This document shows positions 7,997 to 15,126 of a stretch of 64,000 nt of DNA, one piece after another. This DNA is from Anaerococcus marasmi (GTDB lineage Bacteria > Bacillota > Clostridia > Tissierellales > Peptoniphilaceae). Position 1 is the stretch's first letter, and every line of letters begins with the position of its first letter. Below the pieces are notes generated by a model. It searched no databases and was not told the origin of the DNA. It was given only the letters and a program-made list of their open reading frames with translations. The stretch is taken from NCBI RefSeq assembly GCF_900290195.1, contig NZ_OLMF01000004.1, forward strand, positions 1,770,943 to 1,834,942, in the 5' to 3' direction. The translations under genes and the position numbers were made by a program.

Positions 7997-10146
7997 CTTT
8001 AAGAGTTGCCCTAGCAGGAAACCCCAACTCAGGTAAGACCACTCTCTTCAATGCCCTAACAGGTTCCAAGCAAAGAGTCGGCAACTGGCCAGGAGTTACA
8101 GTTGACAAGAAACAAGGAAATCTAAAGGGAGATGACGATATCATAATCGAAGATCTCCCTGGTATATATTCCCTTTCTCCCTATACCATGGAGGAAGTGG
8201 TAAGTAGGAAGTATTTGGTAAATGATAGACCAGATCTTATTATCAACTTAGTAGATGCTTCAAATCTAGTGAGAAATCTCTACCTTACTAGCCAGCTTTT
8301 AGAGCTAAATATCCCTGTGGTAATCGCCCTAAATATGATGGACATAGTCGAAAGTAAGGGAGATAGGATAGATATAGACAAGCTTTCTAAGATGATTAAT
8401 TGTCCTATAGTAGAGACCACAGCCTCAAAGAATATCGGAGTTGATGAGCTTATAAGCGAGGTCAAAAGAGCAAGCAAGGAAAATATAAAGCCAAAGACCT
8501 TGGTCTATGATCAAGACCTAGAAGATGTTTTAGACAAAATCGAAAGCACTTATACAGGAGACCTTGACCCCGATCTTAGAAGATATTATGCAATTAAGCT
8601 TTTCGAAAACGATAAGGAAAGTCTAAAACATATTTCTCTATCAGAAGCTGAACTTGATGAGATTTCTAATATTAGAAAAGATTTTGAAGAGAAAAGAGAT
8701 GACAATGCAGAAGGCATCATCACAAGCGCAAGATACGATAGCCTGGAAGAGAAAAGCTATGAAATCCTAGAAAAGTCCAAGCCTAAACTATCTGCAACGG
8801 ATAAGATCGATAGGATTGTAACTAGCAGGGTTTGGGGCCTTCCAATCTTTGCCCTAGCAATGTTTATGGTATTTTTCTTGTCTGTATATGAGAAATCTCC
8901 AGGAACGCTAGGTACAGATGCAGTAAATGGCTTCTTTGAAGATAGCCTAATACCATTTGTAGGAGACTTCCTCACAAGGATCGAAATTCACCCAGCCCTA
9001 GTATCTCTAGTAACAGACGGAATACTCTCTGGAGTGGGAGCAGTTCTTGGATTCTTGCCACAAATGATGGTACTATTTGCTCTCTTGAGCATCCTAGAAG
9101 ACATCGGATATATGGCAAGAGTTGCCTTTATCATGGATAGGATCTTTAGAAGATTCGGCCTATCAGGCAAGTCCTTTATCCCAGCCATGGTTGCTACAGG
9201 ATGTGCCGTACCAGGCATCCAAGCATCCAGGACGATCGAGTCAGATAGGGATAGGAAAATTACAATAATGACCGTATCCTTTATGCCTTGTTCGGCTAAA
9301 CTTCCGGTAATCGCCCTAATAGTTGGAGCATTTTTCCCAGAACACCAAGCCCTAGTATCCTTCTCCTTCTACATGATAGGAATACTAAGCATCATAGTTT
9401 CTGGAATTATCCTAAAGAAGTTTAAGGAATTACAAGACGATCCTTCACCATTTATCATGGAACTACCTCCATATCATGCCCCAAGGATCAAATCAGTTGC
9501 GACAGATGTCTTCAACAAATCCAAATCCTACGCCAAAAAGGCAGGAACAATCATCTTCCTATCTACAATAGTAATATGGCTCTTGTCAAACTTCGACTTC
9601 AGCCTAAACCTAGTAGGAGAAGATACATCAGCATCAATCCTTGCAAGAATTGGCTCACTAATTGCGGTAATATTTAAACCAATAGGTTTCGGTACATGGC
9701 AAGCAACAGTTGCTACAATCACAGGCTTTGTGGCCAAAGAAAACATAGTAGCAACAATGGGAGTTGTCCTAGGACTCGGTTCAGAAGTAACAGAAGAATC
9801 AACAGCTCTTCTAACAGCCTTTAACCAAGCTCTAGCAAGCCCTGTCGCAGGATACTCCTTCTTACTCTTTAACATGCTCTGTATGCCATGCTTTGCTGCA
9901 GTAGGAGCTATCAAGACAGAAATGGCAGATAACAAATGGACAGCCCTAACCATAGCCTACCAAATGGGCTTTGCCTACCTAGTGAGCCTAATATTCTATA
10001 ACATTGCAAACCTAATAGTTTATGGAATATTTAACATAGGAACAATAATAGGCTTTGTAGGACTAATCTTCCTAATCTACCTAGTAGTAAGAAAGCCTTA
10101 CGCAGAAAAGAAAAACATAAACTACGAAAAATCCGTAGCCAGATAA
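7993..10146 (+). CDS. feoB: FeoB, ferrous iron transporter
   Basis: A 717-aa membrane protein. The N-terminal G domain has G1 AGNPNSGKTTLFN (about residues 8-20), G3 DLPG (about residue 54) and G4 NMMD (about residue 113). A helical GDI-like linker follows to about residue 270. The membrane domain carries the two Gate motifs, with conserved Cys-containing segments (ATGCAVPGIQ and SFMPCSAKLPV; later LLFNMLCMPCFAAVGAI). Length is normal for a Firmicutes FeoB. It imports Fe(II) across the cytoplasmic membrane, the main iron route in anaerobes. It is coupled to feoA; a FeoB-associated Cys-rich gene lies ~570 bases downstream, separated by repeats. Confidence 0.95.
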   Translation: MTLRVALAGNPNSGKTTLFNALTGSKQRVGNWPGVTVDKKQGNLKGDDDIIIEDLPGIYSLSPYTMEEVVSRKYLVNDRPDLIINLVDASNLVRNLYLTSQLLELNIPVVIALNMMDIVESKGDRIDIDKLSKMINCPIVETTASKNIGVDELISEVKRASKENIKPKTLVYDQDLEDVLDKIESTYTGDLDPDLRRYYAIKLFENDKESLKHISLSEAELDEISNIRKDFEEKRDDNAEGIITSARYDSLEEKSYEILEKSKPKLSATDKIDRIVTSRVWGLPIFALAMFMVFFLSVYEKSPGTLGTDAVNGFFEDSLIPFVGDFLTRIEIHPALVSLVTDGILSGVGAVLGFLPQMMVLFALLSILEDIGYMARVAFIMDRIFRRFGLSGKSFIPAMVATGCAVPGIQASRTIESDRDRKITIMTVSFMPCSAKLPVIALIVGAFFPEHQALVSFSFYMIGILSIIVSGIILKKFKELQDDPSPFIMELPPYHAPRIKSVATDVFNKSKSYAKKAGTIIFLSTIVIWLLSNFDFSLNLVGEDTSASILARIGSLIAVIFKPIGFGTWQATVATITGFVAKENIVATMGVVLGLGSEVTEESTALLTAFNQALASPVAGYSFLLFNMLCMPCFAAVGAIKTEMADNKWTALTIAYQMGFAYLVSLIFYNIANLIVYGIFNIGTIIGFVGLIFLIYLVVRKPYAEKKNINYEKSVAR

Positions 10147-10245
10147 AACCGCCCTTTTGTAAAAAACAAAAGAGAAATCCAAAGCTTCCCTTATATAATA
10201 AGAAGCAAATGCCCCCCCTTATGTCAACTGGAGCAAAGCCCCTTA

Positions 10246-10683
10246 TGTCTAATGGTACTGGCCATAAAGAATAAACCTACCATTCCCCTTATGTCGACCG
10301 AAGTGGAGACATCTAGTAAAAAATTCACCACCTCGAACGAACGTGAGAGGTCTCCAGTCTAAGACGACACGTAGATAAAAAAGAAAAAACTAATCTAAGC
10401 AACATAGCTAATAATGGAGACTTCTCCACAAAGTCGAAGAAAGAGAAATATTTAGCATAATATAATAATAAGCAATACCATTACCCCTTATGTCGAGCGT
10501 AGTCGAGACATCTCATGAGAAATCTACAGCCTAATACGGCATATATATAATAAAGAAAAAATTATCTAGGCAAATTACCCCAATACCCGAGACTTCTCCG
10601 CAAGGTCGAAGTAATGGAAAAACTTGTCCTTACAATAAAGGAAAGAAAAAGCCCCCCTATGCCTACCGCAGTGGAGACATCTC
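10246..10683. repeat. cluster of family A palindromic repeats
   Basis: Holds an isolated right arm at about 10285-10312, complete copies at 10417-10514 and 10589-10683, a block TAATGGTACTGGCCATAAAG (from 10249) that recurs near 12357, 12950, 13847 and 30200, and a CACCTCGAACGAACGTGAG block. The repeats separate feoB from its usual small partner gene. Confidence 0.75.
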
Positions 10684-10717
10684 ACTCAAAACCCAAACAC
10701 AAATGAAAGGAGAAATT

Positions 10718-10885
10718 ATGAATACCCAATCAATAATATTGCTAGTAGCAATCCTCGCGATAGCAAGCTTTGTAGTATACAAAAGATATATAAAATCAAA
10801 CGCCAAGGCAGGCTGTGCAGACTGTCCAACAGGCCAAGGAAATAACAATCACAAAAACACCCCATCATGTGGATGCGGGTGTTAG
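10718..10885 (+). CDS. FeoB-associated Cys-rich membrane protein
   Basis: A 55-aa protein: one N-terminal membrane helix (SIILLVAILAIASFVVYKRY) and a cytoplasmic tail with CADC and CGCGC cysteine clusters, the layout of the FeoB-associated Cys-rich family. An in-frame ATG exists 15 bases upstream, but AAAGGAG at 10706-10712 overlaps it and is well placed for the ATG at 10718, so that start is chosen. The cysteines may bind iron; function is unproven. Genomic position after feoB supports the assignment. Confidence 0.85.
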   Translation: MNTQSIILLVAILAIASFVVYKRYIKSNAKAGCADCPTGQGNNNHKNTPSCGCGC

Positions 10886-10914
10886 GAAGGAGGGATATTT
10901 TTTTACAAAATTAA

Positions 10915-10929
10915 TGATAAAAATTATCG
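10915..10929. promoter_or_regulatory. Fur-box-like site upstream of the flavodoxin gene
   Basis: TGATAAAAATTATCG matches TGATAATNATTATCA at 12 of 14 informative positions and is nearly a perfect palindrome. It lies ~245 bases before the flavodoxin ATG. Flavodoxins commonly replace ferredoxins when iron is scarce, so iron control is biologically sensible here. Confidence 0.4.
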
Positions 10930-11023
10930 ATATCAAAGACAAATGAATTTATGAGAAAGCATAATTAATGATTATATGTGATTTACAAGAAGGAAAAATC
11001 TAATAGATTTTCACAAGAAAACA

Positions 11024-11106
11024 AGACCTCTCCATAAGGACGAAATAAGGGATATCCTTTATATAAGAGAAAACAAAACACTTCCCTTATTTCTCTGAAT
11101 AGGAGA
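11024..11106. repeat. degenerate family A repeat
   Basis: AAGACCTCTCCATAAGGACG followed by AAATAAGGG, and about 40 bases later CTTCCCTTATTTCTCTGAAT, then AGGAGATAGG. This is a decayed version of the palindrome seen intact elsewhere. It lies in the flavodoxin leader. Confidence 0.5.
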
Positions 11107-11172
11107 TAGGTAATAGCTAGAAAATTATCACACAAATATAAAACGTTAACAAAATTTAAAAAGGAGAAAATT

Positions 11173-11604
11173 ATGGCAAAAGTAGCAGTAGTATATTGGT
11201 CAGGAACAGGTAATACAGAAAAAATGGCAGAAGAATTCGTAGAAGCTGTAAAGGCAAACGGCGGCGAGGCAGAACTATTCTTCGCAGGAGAGTTTAGTTC
11301 AGATAATATTTCTGACTTCGATGCCTTCGCTTTTGGATGTCCTGCAATGGGAAATGAACAACTAGAAGACGGAGAGTTTGAGCCAATGTTTGAAGAAGTT
11401 GAAGGCAAGCTTGACAACAAGCCAACAGTTTTCTTCGGATCATACGAATGGAACGACGGCCAATGGATGTATGACTGGCAAGAAAGAGCAAAGGATGACG
11501 GAATCAACCTAGCAGCAGACGGCTTAATCGCCTACGATGACCCAGACGAGGAGGCACTCGAATCAGTTAGGAATCTCGCCAAAACTCTTCTAGAGAAAAT
11601 CTGA
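11173..11604 (+). CDS. short-chain flavodoxin
   Basis: A 143-aa protein of the usual short-chain flavodoxin size. The FMN phosphate-binding loop is WSGTGNTEKMA (residues 9-19). The 50s-loop region (FGCPAMGNEQLED) and 90s-loop region (FGSYEWNDGQWMYDW) carry aromatic residues to stack on the isoalloxazine ring. AAAAAGGAG precedes the ATG. It is an electron carrier that can replace ferredoxin under iron limitation. The stop overlaps the next ATG by one base (TGATG), so the DUF3793 gene is translationally coupled. Confidence 0.93.
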   Translation: MAKVAVVYWSGTGNTEKMAEEFVEAVKANGGEAELFFAGEFSSDNISDFDAFAFGCPAMGNEQLEDGEFEPMFEEVEGKLDNKPTVFFGSYEWNDGQWMYDWQERAKDDGINLAADGLIAYDDPDEEALESVRNLAKTLLEKI

Positions 11605-12155
11605 TGCAGGAAGAATTCCTTGTTTTCCATGCATCTCCAGTTCTGTGCGGGATAAAGGCAGCGAACCTCTTCCAGATAAGATCAACTGACCTAAGTTACG
11701 TAAGAAGCGTAATCAAATCCTGGGAAGAGGCCATCAAGACTTGCAAATCTTGCGATCTTAAGTTTAAGCTTATAGCCAAGAAGGAAAAAGGCTTCCTTGT
11801 ACTAGCATACAGAAATATGAAACTTGAGACCATCCTAGAAGATGAAGAAACAGAAGTTTTTATAAGAAATTTTGGATATGATACCGAAAACCTAGCCAAA
11901 TGCCTAAATAGGCTAGCAATTAGACTAAAAGTCGACGACTTCCCTCACGAGATAGGTCTTTTTCTAGGCTACCCCCTAGACGATGTGAAGGCCTTTATCA
12001 AGAACAAGGGCAAAAACTTCGTCCTAAATGGAACATGGAAAGTCTACTATGACGATGAAAGCAAAAGACAAATATTCAAGTCCTACAAAGAAAGCAAAGA
12101 GAGATGCTCAATGATAATAAAAAACGGAGGTAACATTCATGAACTAGTTGGATAA
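11604..12155 (+). CDS. DUF3793 family protein
   Basis: A 183-aa protein with the N-terminal pattern FHASPVLCGIKAANLFQI typical of DUF3793, a family of unknown function in Clostridia and relatives. A conserved central block is FPHEIGLFLGYPLDDVKAFI, followed by GTWKVYYD. It starts within the flavodoxin stop codon. The tight pairing with flavodoxin suggests a role linked to flavodoxin or iron-dependent redox metabolism (inference). Confidence 0.8.
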   Translation: MQEEFLVFHASPVLCGIKAANLFQIRSTDLSYVRSVIKSWEEAIKTCKSCDLKFKLIAKKEKGFLVLAYRNMKLETILEDEETEVFIRNFGYDTENLAKCLNRLAIRLKVDDFPHEIGLFLGYPLDDVKAFIKNKGKNFVLNGTWKVYYDDESKRQIFKSYKESKERCSMIIKNGGNIHELVG

Positions 12156-12191
12156 GAAAAACACAAACATACTATAATATTAGAATAACAG

Positions 12192-12220
12192 ACTGCCCAA
12201 CTCCTAGGGCAGTTTTCCTT
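12192..12220 (+). terminator. terminator after the flavodoxin-DUF3793 operon
   Basis: ACTGCCC (12192-12198) pairs with GGGCAGT (12207-12213) and is followed by TTTTCCTTT. Confidence 0.85.
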
Positions 12221-12284
12221 TATCTAAAATTAAAAAATTCTAGGAATTAAAGTATAGATATCCTAAACAGCCACCATACAGCAC

Positions 12285-12435
12285 GAGACTTCTCCACAAG
12301 GTCGAAGTAAGGGAGATTTTAATCTTTACAAAACAGTAGATAAACAAGCCCTTATCCCTAATGGTGCTGGCCACAATGAACAACCCTACCATTCCCCTTA
12401 TGTCGAGCGGAGCGAAGCGTAGTCGAGACATCTCA
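12285..12435. repeat. dispersed palindromic repeat (family A), long form
   Basis: Left arm GAGACTTCTCCACAAGGTCG; right arm CCCCTTATGTCGAGCGGAGC ending GAGACATCTC. The centre holds the recurrent block CTAATGGTGCTGGCCACAAT. An extra GCGAAGCG-type insertion in the right arm is shared with the copies near 30178 and 30727. Confidence 0.75.
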
Positions 12436-12561
12436 AAGTTAAAAATCACGCTTCTATAACTTCAAGCATCTTAAATAAAAGAATGAGAATTACTTAAGAC
12501 AATAATATTAAGAAAATAATCCAATAATTCTGTAGAAAAGTAAAAACTATATAAAATGAAG

Positions 12562-12608
12562 TATAATATATATGTTATCATCACTTCCATTAGCATGGAA
12601 GGAGGTGA
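12562..12608 (+). promoter_or_regulatory. toxin promoter -10 and RBS-sequestering stem-loop, module 1
   Basis: TATAAT at 12562-12567, then a leader stem TCACTTCCAT (12581-12590), loop TAGC, ATGGAAGGAGGTGA (12595-12608). The Shine-Dalgarno GGAGGTGA lies in or beside the 3' strand of the stem, so folding should restrain translation of the toxin, as reported for Fst mRNA. The same stem recurs exactly in modules 2 and 3. Confidence 0.7.
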
Positions 12609-12612
12609 TTCT

Positions 12613-12717
12613 ATGCGAGAAGTGTTCAGTTTCATACTTGATGTCATAGTACAAGTACTTGGTAACTACTTGTACAAATTGCTAGACAACAAGTTAAATA
12701 GCAAAGATGATAACTAG
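12613..12717 (+). CDS. Fst-like type I toxin peptide, module 1
   Basis: A 34-aa peptide: short N-terminus MRE, one hydrophobic helix (VFSFILDVIVQVLGNYLYKLL) and a polar charged tail ending KDDN. This is the layout of the Fst/TxpA-like type I toxins, which damage membranes. GGAGGTG sits 5 bases before the ATG. A short bidirectional terminator follows at once, and a convergent antitoxin RNA promoter lies beyond it. Two paralogues follow within 1.5 kb. The peptide is too short for routine gene callers. Toxicity is inferred, not shown. Confidence 0.75.
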   Translation: MREVFSFILDVIVQVLGNYLYKLLDNKLNSKDDN

Positions 12718-12722
12718 CATAC

Positions 12723-12753
12723 AAAAAGACGAGCATGCAGGCTCGTCTTTTTT
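12723..12753. terminator. bidirectional terminator shared by toxin mRNA and antitoxin RNA, module 1
   Basis: AAAAAGACGAGC (12723-12734), loop ATGCAG, GCTCGTCTTTTTT (12741-12753). A-tract and T-tract flank the stem, so it can end transcripts from either side. Confidence 0.85.
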
Positions 12754-12783
12754 GATTCCATGCTAGTGTTCAGCTTCATGGTT
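12723..12783 (-). ncRNA. predicted antitoxin RNA (RNA II-like), module 1
   Basis: On the minus strand, -35 TTGAAT (12812-12817) and -10 TATTAT (12790-12795) are 16 bases apart and face the toxin gene. The predicted ~60-nt transcript crosses AGTGTTCAGCTTCAT (12765-12779), a direct repeat of toxin codons AGTGTTCAGTTTCAT (12621-12635) with one mismatch, and the shared terminator. Transcribed in the opposite direction, both parts can pair with the toxin mRNA. This is the par/Fst antitoxin design. Confidence 0.7.
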
Positions 12784-12877
12784 ACTACTATAATACTTCA
12801 AACCATAAGAAATTCAATATTCTAAAAATATATCTATATAACTCCACTATAAAAACCTTTATCTATTGCAAGTACTC

Positions 12878-13070
12878 GAGACTTCTCCGCAAGGTCGAAG
12901 TAAGGGAAAGCTAGTGCTTCAAATGACAGCAAGGGAAATAGTCCCCTTATGTCTAATGGTCCTGGCCACAAAGAACAAACCTATCATTACCCTTATTTCG
13001 AGCTTGTCGAGACACCTTGATGCTGTTTCTATTATATAAAAAGAAGCGAACCGAAGTGGAGACATTTCGT
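12878..13070. repeat. family A repeat copy and additional right arm
   Basis: Copy at 12878-13018 with left arm GAGACTTCTCCGCAAGGTCG and right arm CCCTTATTTCGAGCTTGTCG; a further right-arm piece CGAACCGAAGTGGAGACATT follows near 13048. A CACCTCGAACGCATGTGAG block comes next, then a truncated left arm at about 13169. Confidence 0.7.
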
Positions 13071-13314
13071 AAAAAATCTCCACCTCGAACGCATGTGAGA
13101 GGTCTACAGTCTACGACGACATGTAAATATCATAGAATAACTTATCTAAGCAAATCTCCAAATAACCGAGACTTCTCTCAGCTAAAAATCACACTTCTAT
13201 AACTACAAGTATCCAGAAGAAAAGAATGAGAATTACTTAATATAATAATATTAAGAGAATAATCCAATAATCCTGTAGAAAAGTAAAAACTATATAAAAT
13301 GAAGTATAGTATAT

Positions 13315-13351
13315 ACGTTATCATCACTTCCATTAGCATGGAAGGAGGTGA
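13315..13351 (+). promoter_or_regulatory. toxin promoter -10 and RBS-sequestering stem-loop, module 2
   Basis: TATAGT at 13315-13320, stem TCACTTCCAT (13324-13333) with ATGGAAGGAGGTGA (13338-13351). The upstream ~130 bases are nearly identical to those of module 3, including a TTAATAT/ATATTAA inverted repeat that could bind a regulator. Confidence 0.65.
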
Positions 13352-13355
13352 GATT

Positions 13356-13457
13356 GTGCGAGAAATTCTAGAATTCATATTAGCTGTCGCAGCAAGTATT
13401 GTTGGTTACTTTATTTGCAAGTGGCTAGACAGTAGTATAAACAAAGATGATAACTAG
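13356..13457 (+). CDS. Fst-like type I toxin peptide, module 2
   Basis: A 33-aa peptide starting at GTG 13356, 4 bases after GGAGGTGA. Helix ILEFILAVAASIVGYFICKWL and polar tail ending NKDDN. The G-x4-CKWL pattern is also in module 3 and resembles the (H/K)WL segment of chromosomal Fst-family peptides in staphylococci. It replaces the ATG of modules 1 and 3 with GTG, which may lower expression. Confidence 0.7.
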   Translation: MREILEFILAVAASIVGYFICKWLDSSINKDDN

Positions 13458-13462
13458 CACGT

Positions 13463-13493
13463 AAAAAGACGAGCAGGCAGGCTCGTCTTTTTT
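13463..13493. terminator. bidirectional terminator, module 2
   Basis: AAAAAGACGAGC, loop AGGCAG, GCTCGTCTTTTTT. Same stem as module 1 with a changed loop. Confidence 0.85.
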
Positions 13494-13529
13494 GGTTAAG
13501 ACCATGCAGTTTTTCTAGAATTCATGGTT
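13463..13529 (-). ncRNA. predicted antitoxin RNA, module 2
   Basis: Minus-strand promoter -35 TTGAAA (13558-13563), 16-base spacer, -10 TACTAT (13536-13541). The transcript would cross TTCTAGAATTCAT (13513-13525), an exact 13-base direct repeat of toxin positions 13366-13378, and the shared terminator. Confidence 0.7.
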
Positions 13530-13684
13530 ACTGTTATAGTACTTCAAACTATAAGAATTTCAATATTCTAAAAATATATCTACATAACTCAACTATTCAA
13601 AACTTTATCTATTGTCAAAACTTATAGCTCTATGGAATAAATTGATATAATTAGTCGTAAAGTACTCATATTAGATCCTTTTAC

Positions 13685-13915
13685 TTCAACAAAGCGTAGC
13701 GACGAAAGGTCTCCAGTCTACGACGACATGTAAATAACAAAAAACAACTTATCTAAACAAATATCCTAAATCCGAGACTTCTCCACAAGGTCGAAGTAAA
13801 GGAATTGTGGTATTCACATAAAAACAATCTATGGTATTACCCTTGTATCTAATGGTCCTGACCACAATGAACAAATCTACCAGAACCCTTATGTCGAGCG
13901 TAGTCGAGACATCTC
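13685..13915. repeat. family A repeat and associated block
   Basis: A fragment with CAACAAAGCGTAGCGACGAA, then TCTCCAGTCTACGACGACAT, then a complete family A copy at 13774-13915 with left arm GAGACTTCTCCACAAGGTCG, central block TCTAATGGTCCTGACCACAA and right arm CCCTTATGTCGAGCGTAGTC. Confidence 0.7.
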
Positions 13916-14042
13916 ACAGTTAAAAATCACGCTTCTATAACTACAAGCATCCGGAATAAAAGAATGAGGATTACTTAATATAATAATATTAAGAGAATAA
14001 TCCAATAATCCTGTAGAAAAGTAAAAACTATATAAAATGAAG

Positions 14043-14089
14043 TATAATATATATGTTATCATCACTTCCATTAGCATGGAAGGAGGTGA
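14043..14089 (+). promoter_or_regulatory. toxin promoter -10 and RBS-sequestering stem-loop, module 3
   Basis: TATAAT at 14043-14048, stem TCACTTCCAT (14062-14071) with ATGGAAGGAGGTGA (14076-14089). Confidence 0.7.
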
Positions 14090-14093
14090 GTTC

Positions 14094-14192
14094 ATGCGAG
14101 ATTTGATTAACTTCATTGTTGCTGTTTCAGCACAAATAGCTGGTAACTTATTGTGCAAGTGGCTATTCAGCAAGAAAAAAGATGATAACTAG
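14094..14192 (+). CDS. Fst-like type I toxin peptide, module 3
   Basis: A 32-aa peptide: MRD, helix LINFIVAVSAQIAGNLLCKWL, then FSKKKDDN. It shares the MR(E/D) start, the central Gly, CKWL (module 2) and the DDN end with its paralogues, but the codons after the start differ, which sets its own antitoxin specificity. GGAGGTGA is 4 bases before the ATG. Confidence 0.75.
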   Translation: MRDLINFIVAVSAQIAGNLLCKWLFSKKKDDN

Positions 14193-14195
14193 CAC

Positions 14196-14228
14196 AAAAA
14201 AAAGACGAGCCCCACGCTCGTCTTTTTT
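14196..14228. terminator. bidirectional terminator, module 3
   Basis: AAAGACGAGC (14201-14210), loop CCCAC, GCTCGTCTTT (14216-14225), flanked by A and T tracts. Confidence 0.85.
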
Positions 14229-14262
14229 GGTAACTCCATGCATATTGATTAACTTCATGGTT
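14196..14262 (-). ncRNA. predicted antitoxin RNA, module 3
   Basis: Minus-strand promoter -35 TTGAAA (14291-14296), 16-base spacer, -10 TACTAT (14269-14274). The transcript would cross TTGATTAACTTCAT (14245-14258), an exact 14-base direct repeat of toxin positions 14103-14116, and the shared terminator. Confidence 0.7.
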
Positions 14263-14429
14263 ATTATTATAGTACTTCAAACTATAAGAATTTCAATATT
14301 CTAAAAATATATCTATATAACTCAACTATTAAAATAACTCAACTATAAGACCTTTATCTATTCTCAAACTTATAGCTCTATGGAATAAATTGATTTAATT
14401 AGTCATAAATTACTAATATTAGATCCTTC

Positions 14430-14815
14430 CACCTCTAATGGAATTGTCACAGTGAGCATAGAGAACTGATGGAAATCCTTAATCGAGGAAGCCCTCGTCA
14501 TGGGCCACTATTTTGCAAAGCAAAATAGTGCAGTATCCTTTGTTAAGAAATAACAAAGGATAAAAGAACGATGACTATCGTTCATAATAATAAAGGTCAA
14601 GCTACGTTATCCTCCATGAGCCGGATTGGCTTGTCCTATCAAAGCCGGACGGGCTAGTATATGAATCCGCAAACTGACACCGAAGGTGGCATCTCGAGCT
14701 TGTCGAGAGATCTATTAATTTTATCTACCGTCGAGCGGAGCGAAGCGAAGTCGAGATATCTCACTTAGATCATAATTCCCCTTATCCCGACCGAAGTGGA
14801 TACATCTCAAATCTC
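14430..14815. repeat. family B hairpin-array (short copy) and family A fragments
   Basis: Family B head CACCTCTAATGGAATTGTCA, then the CGAGG/CCCTCG, CACTATTTTGC/GCAAAATAGTG, ATCCTTTGTTA/TAACAAAGGAT and GAACGAT/ATCGTTC stems (14493-14583). Compared with the copy at 6501-6760 the first three stems are missing and the loops of the last two differ while their stems are kept. Then come a GAGCCGGATTGGCTTGTCC block, a CTCGAGCTTGTCGAGAG hairpin and decayed family A right arms. Confidence 0.65.
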
Positions 14816-14967
14816 ACCAGTCTACCCTCCCACACTACCAATCTCCAACTCTTAACAGAAAACTCACCAATAACCCCATACCTTTATCACAAAAACACAA
14901 ACATAACGAAACATTTTTTAGTTATATTGGGTTTTTAAAAAATATATATAAAATTCTTCAAAAACTC

Positions 14968-14996
14968 TTGTTTTTATTTTGTTTTTAAGTTAGAAT
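14968..14996 (+). promoter_or_regulatory. predicted promoter of the giant adhesin gene
   Basis: -35 TTGTTT (14968-14973), 17-base spacer rich in T, -10 TAGAAT (14991-14996). The leader to the ATG at 15127 is about 120 bases. Confidence 0.55.
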
Positions 14997-15126
14997 ATAG
15001 ATAAGAAGGATACTAAGATTTTAAATGCAATTAATGTATCCGAACGAGAATTTATTTATTTTATGTATACTTTGAAAGAAAGGTGAAGCTCATCACTTTA
15101 TCAAATTATTGCAAAAAGGAGATATC

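Noticed and set aside
12240-12449. 69-aa minus-strand ORF and similar ORFs in the 30.2-30.9 kb repeats
   Set aside because: Encoded by the palindromic repeats themselves; the same pseudo-peptides recur wherever the repeat occurs.
13889-14173. Minus-strand ORF of 94 aa opposite toxin module 3, and a similar 66-aa ORF opposite module 2
   Set aside because: They are reverse-strand shadows of the conserved leader and toxin codons; no RBS, and their shared sequence is explained by duplication of the modules.
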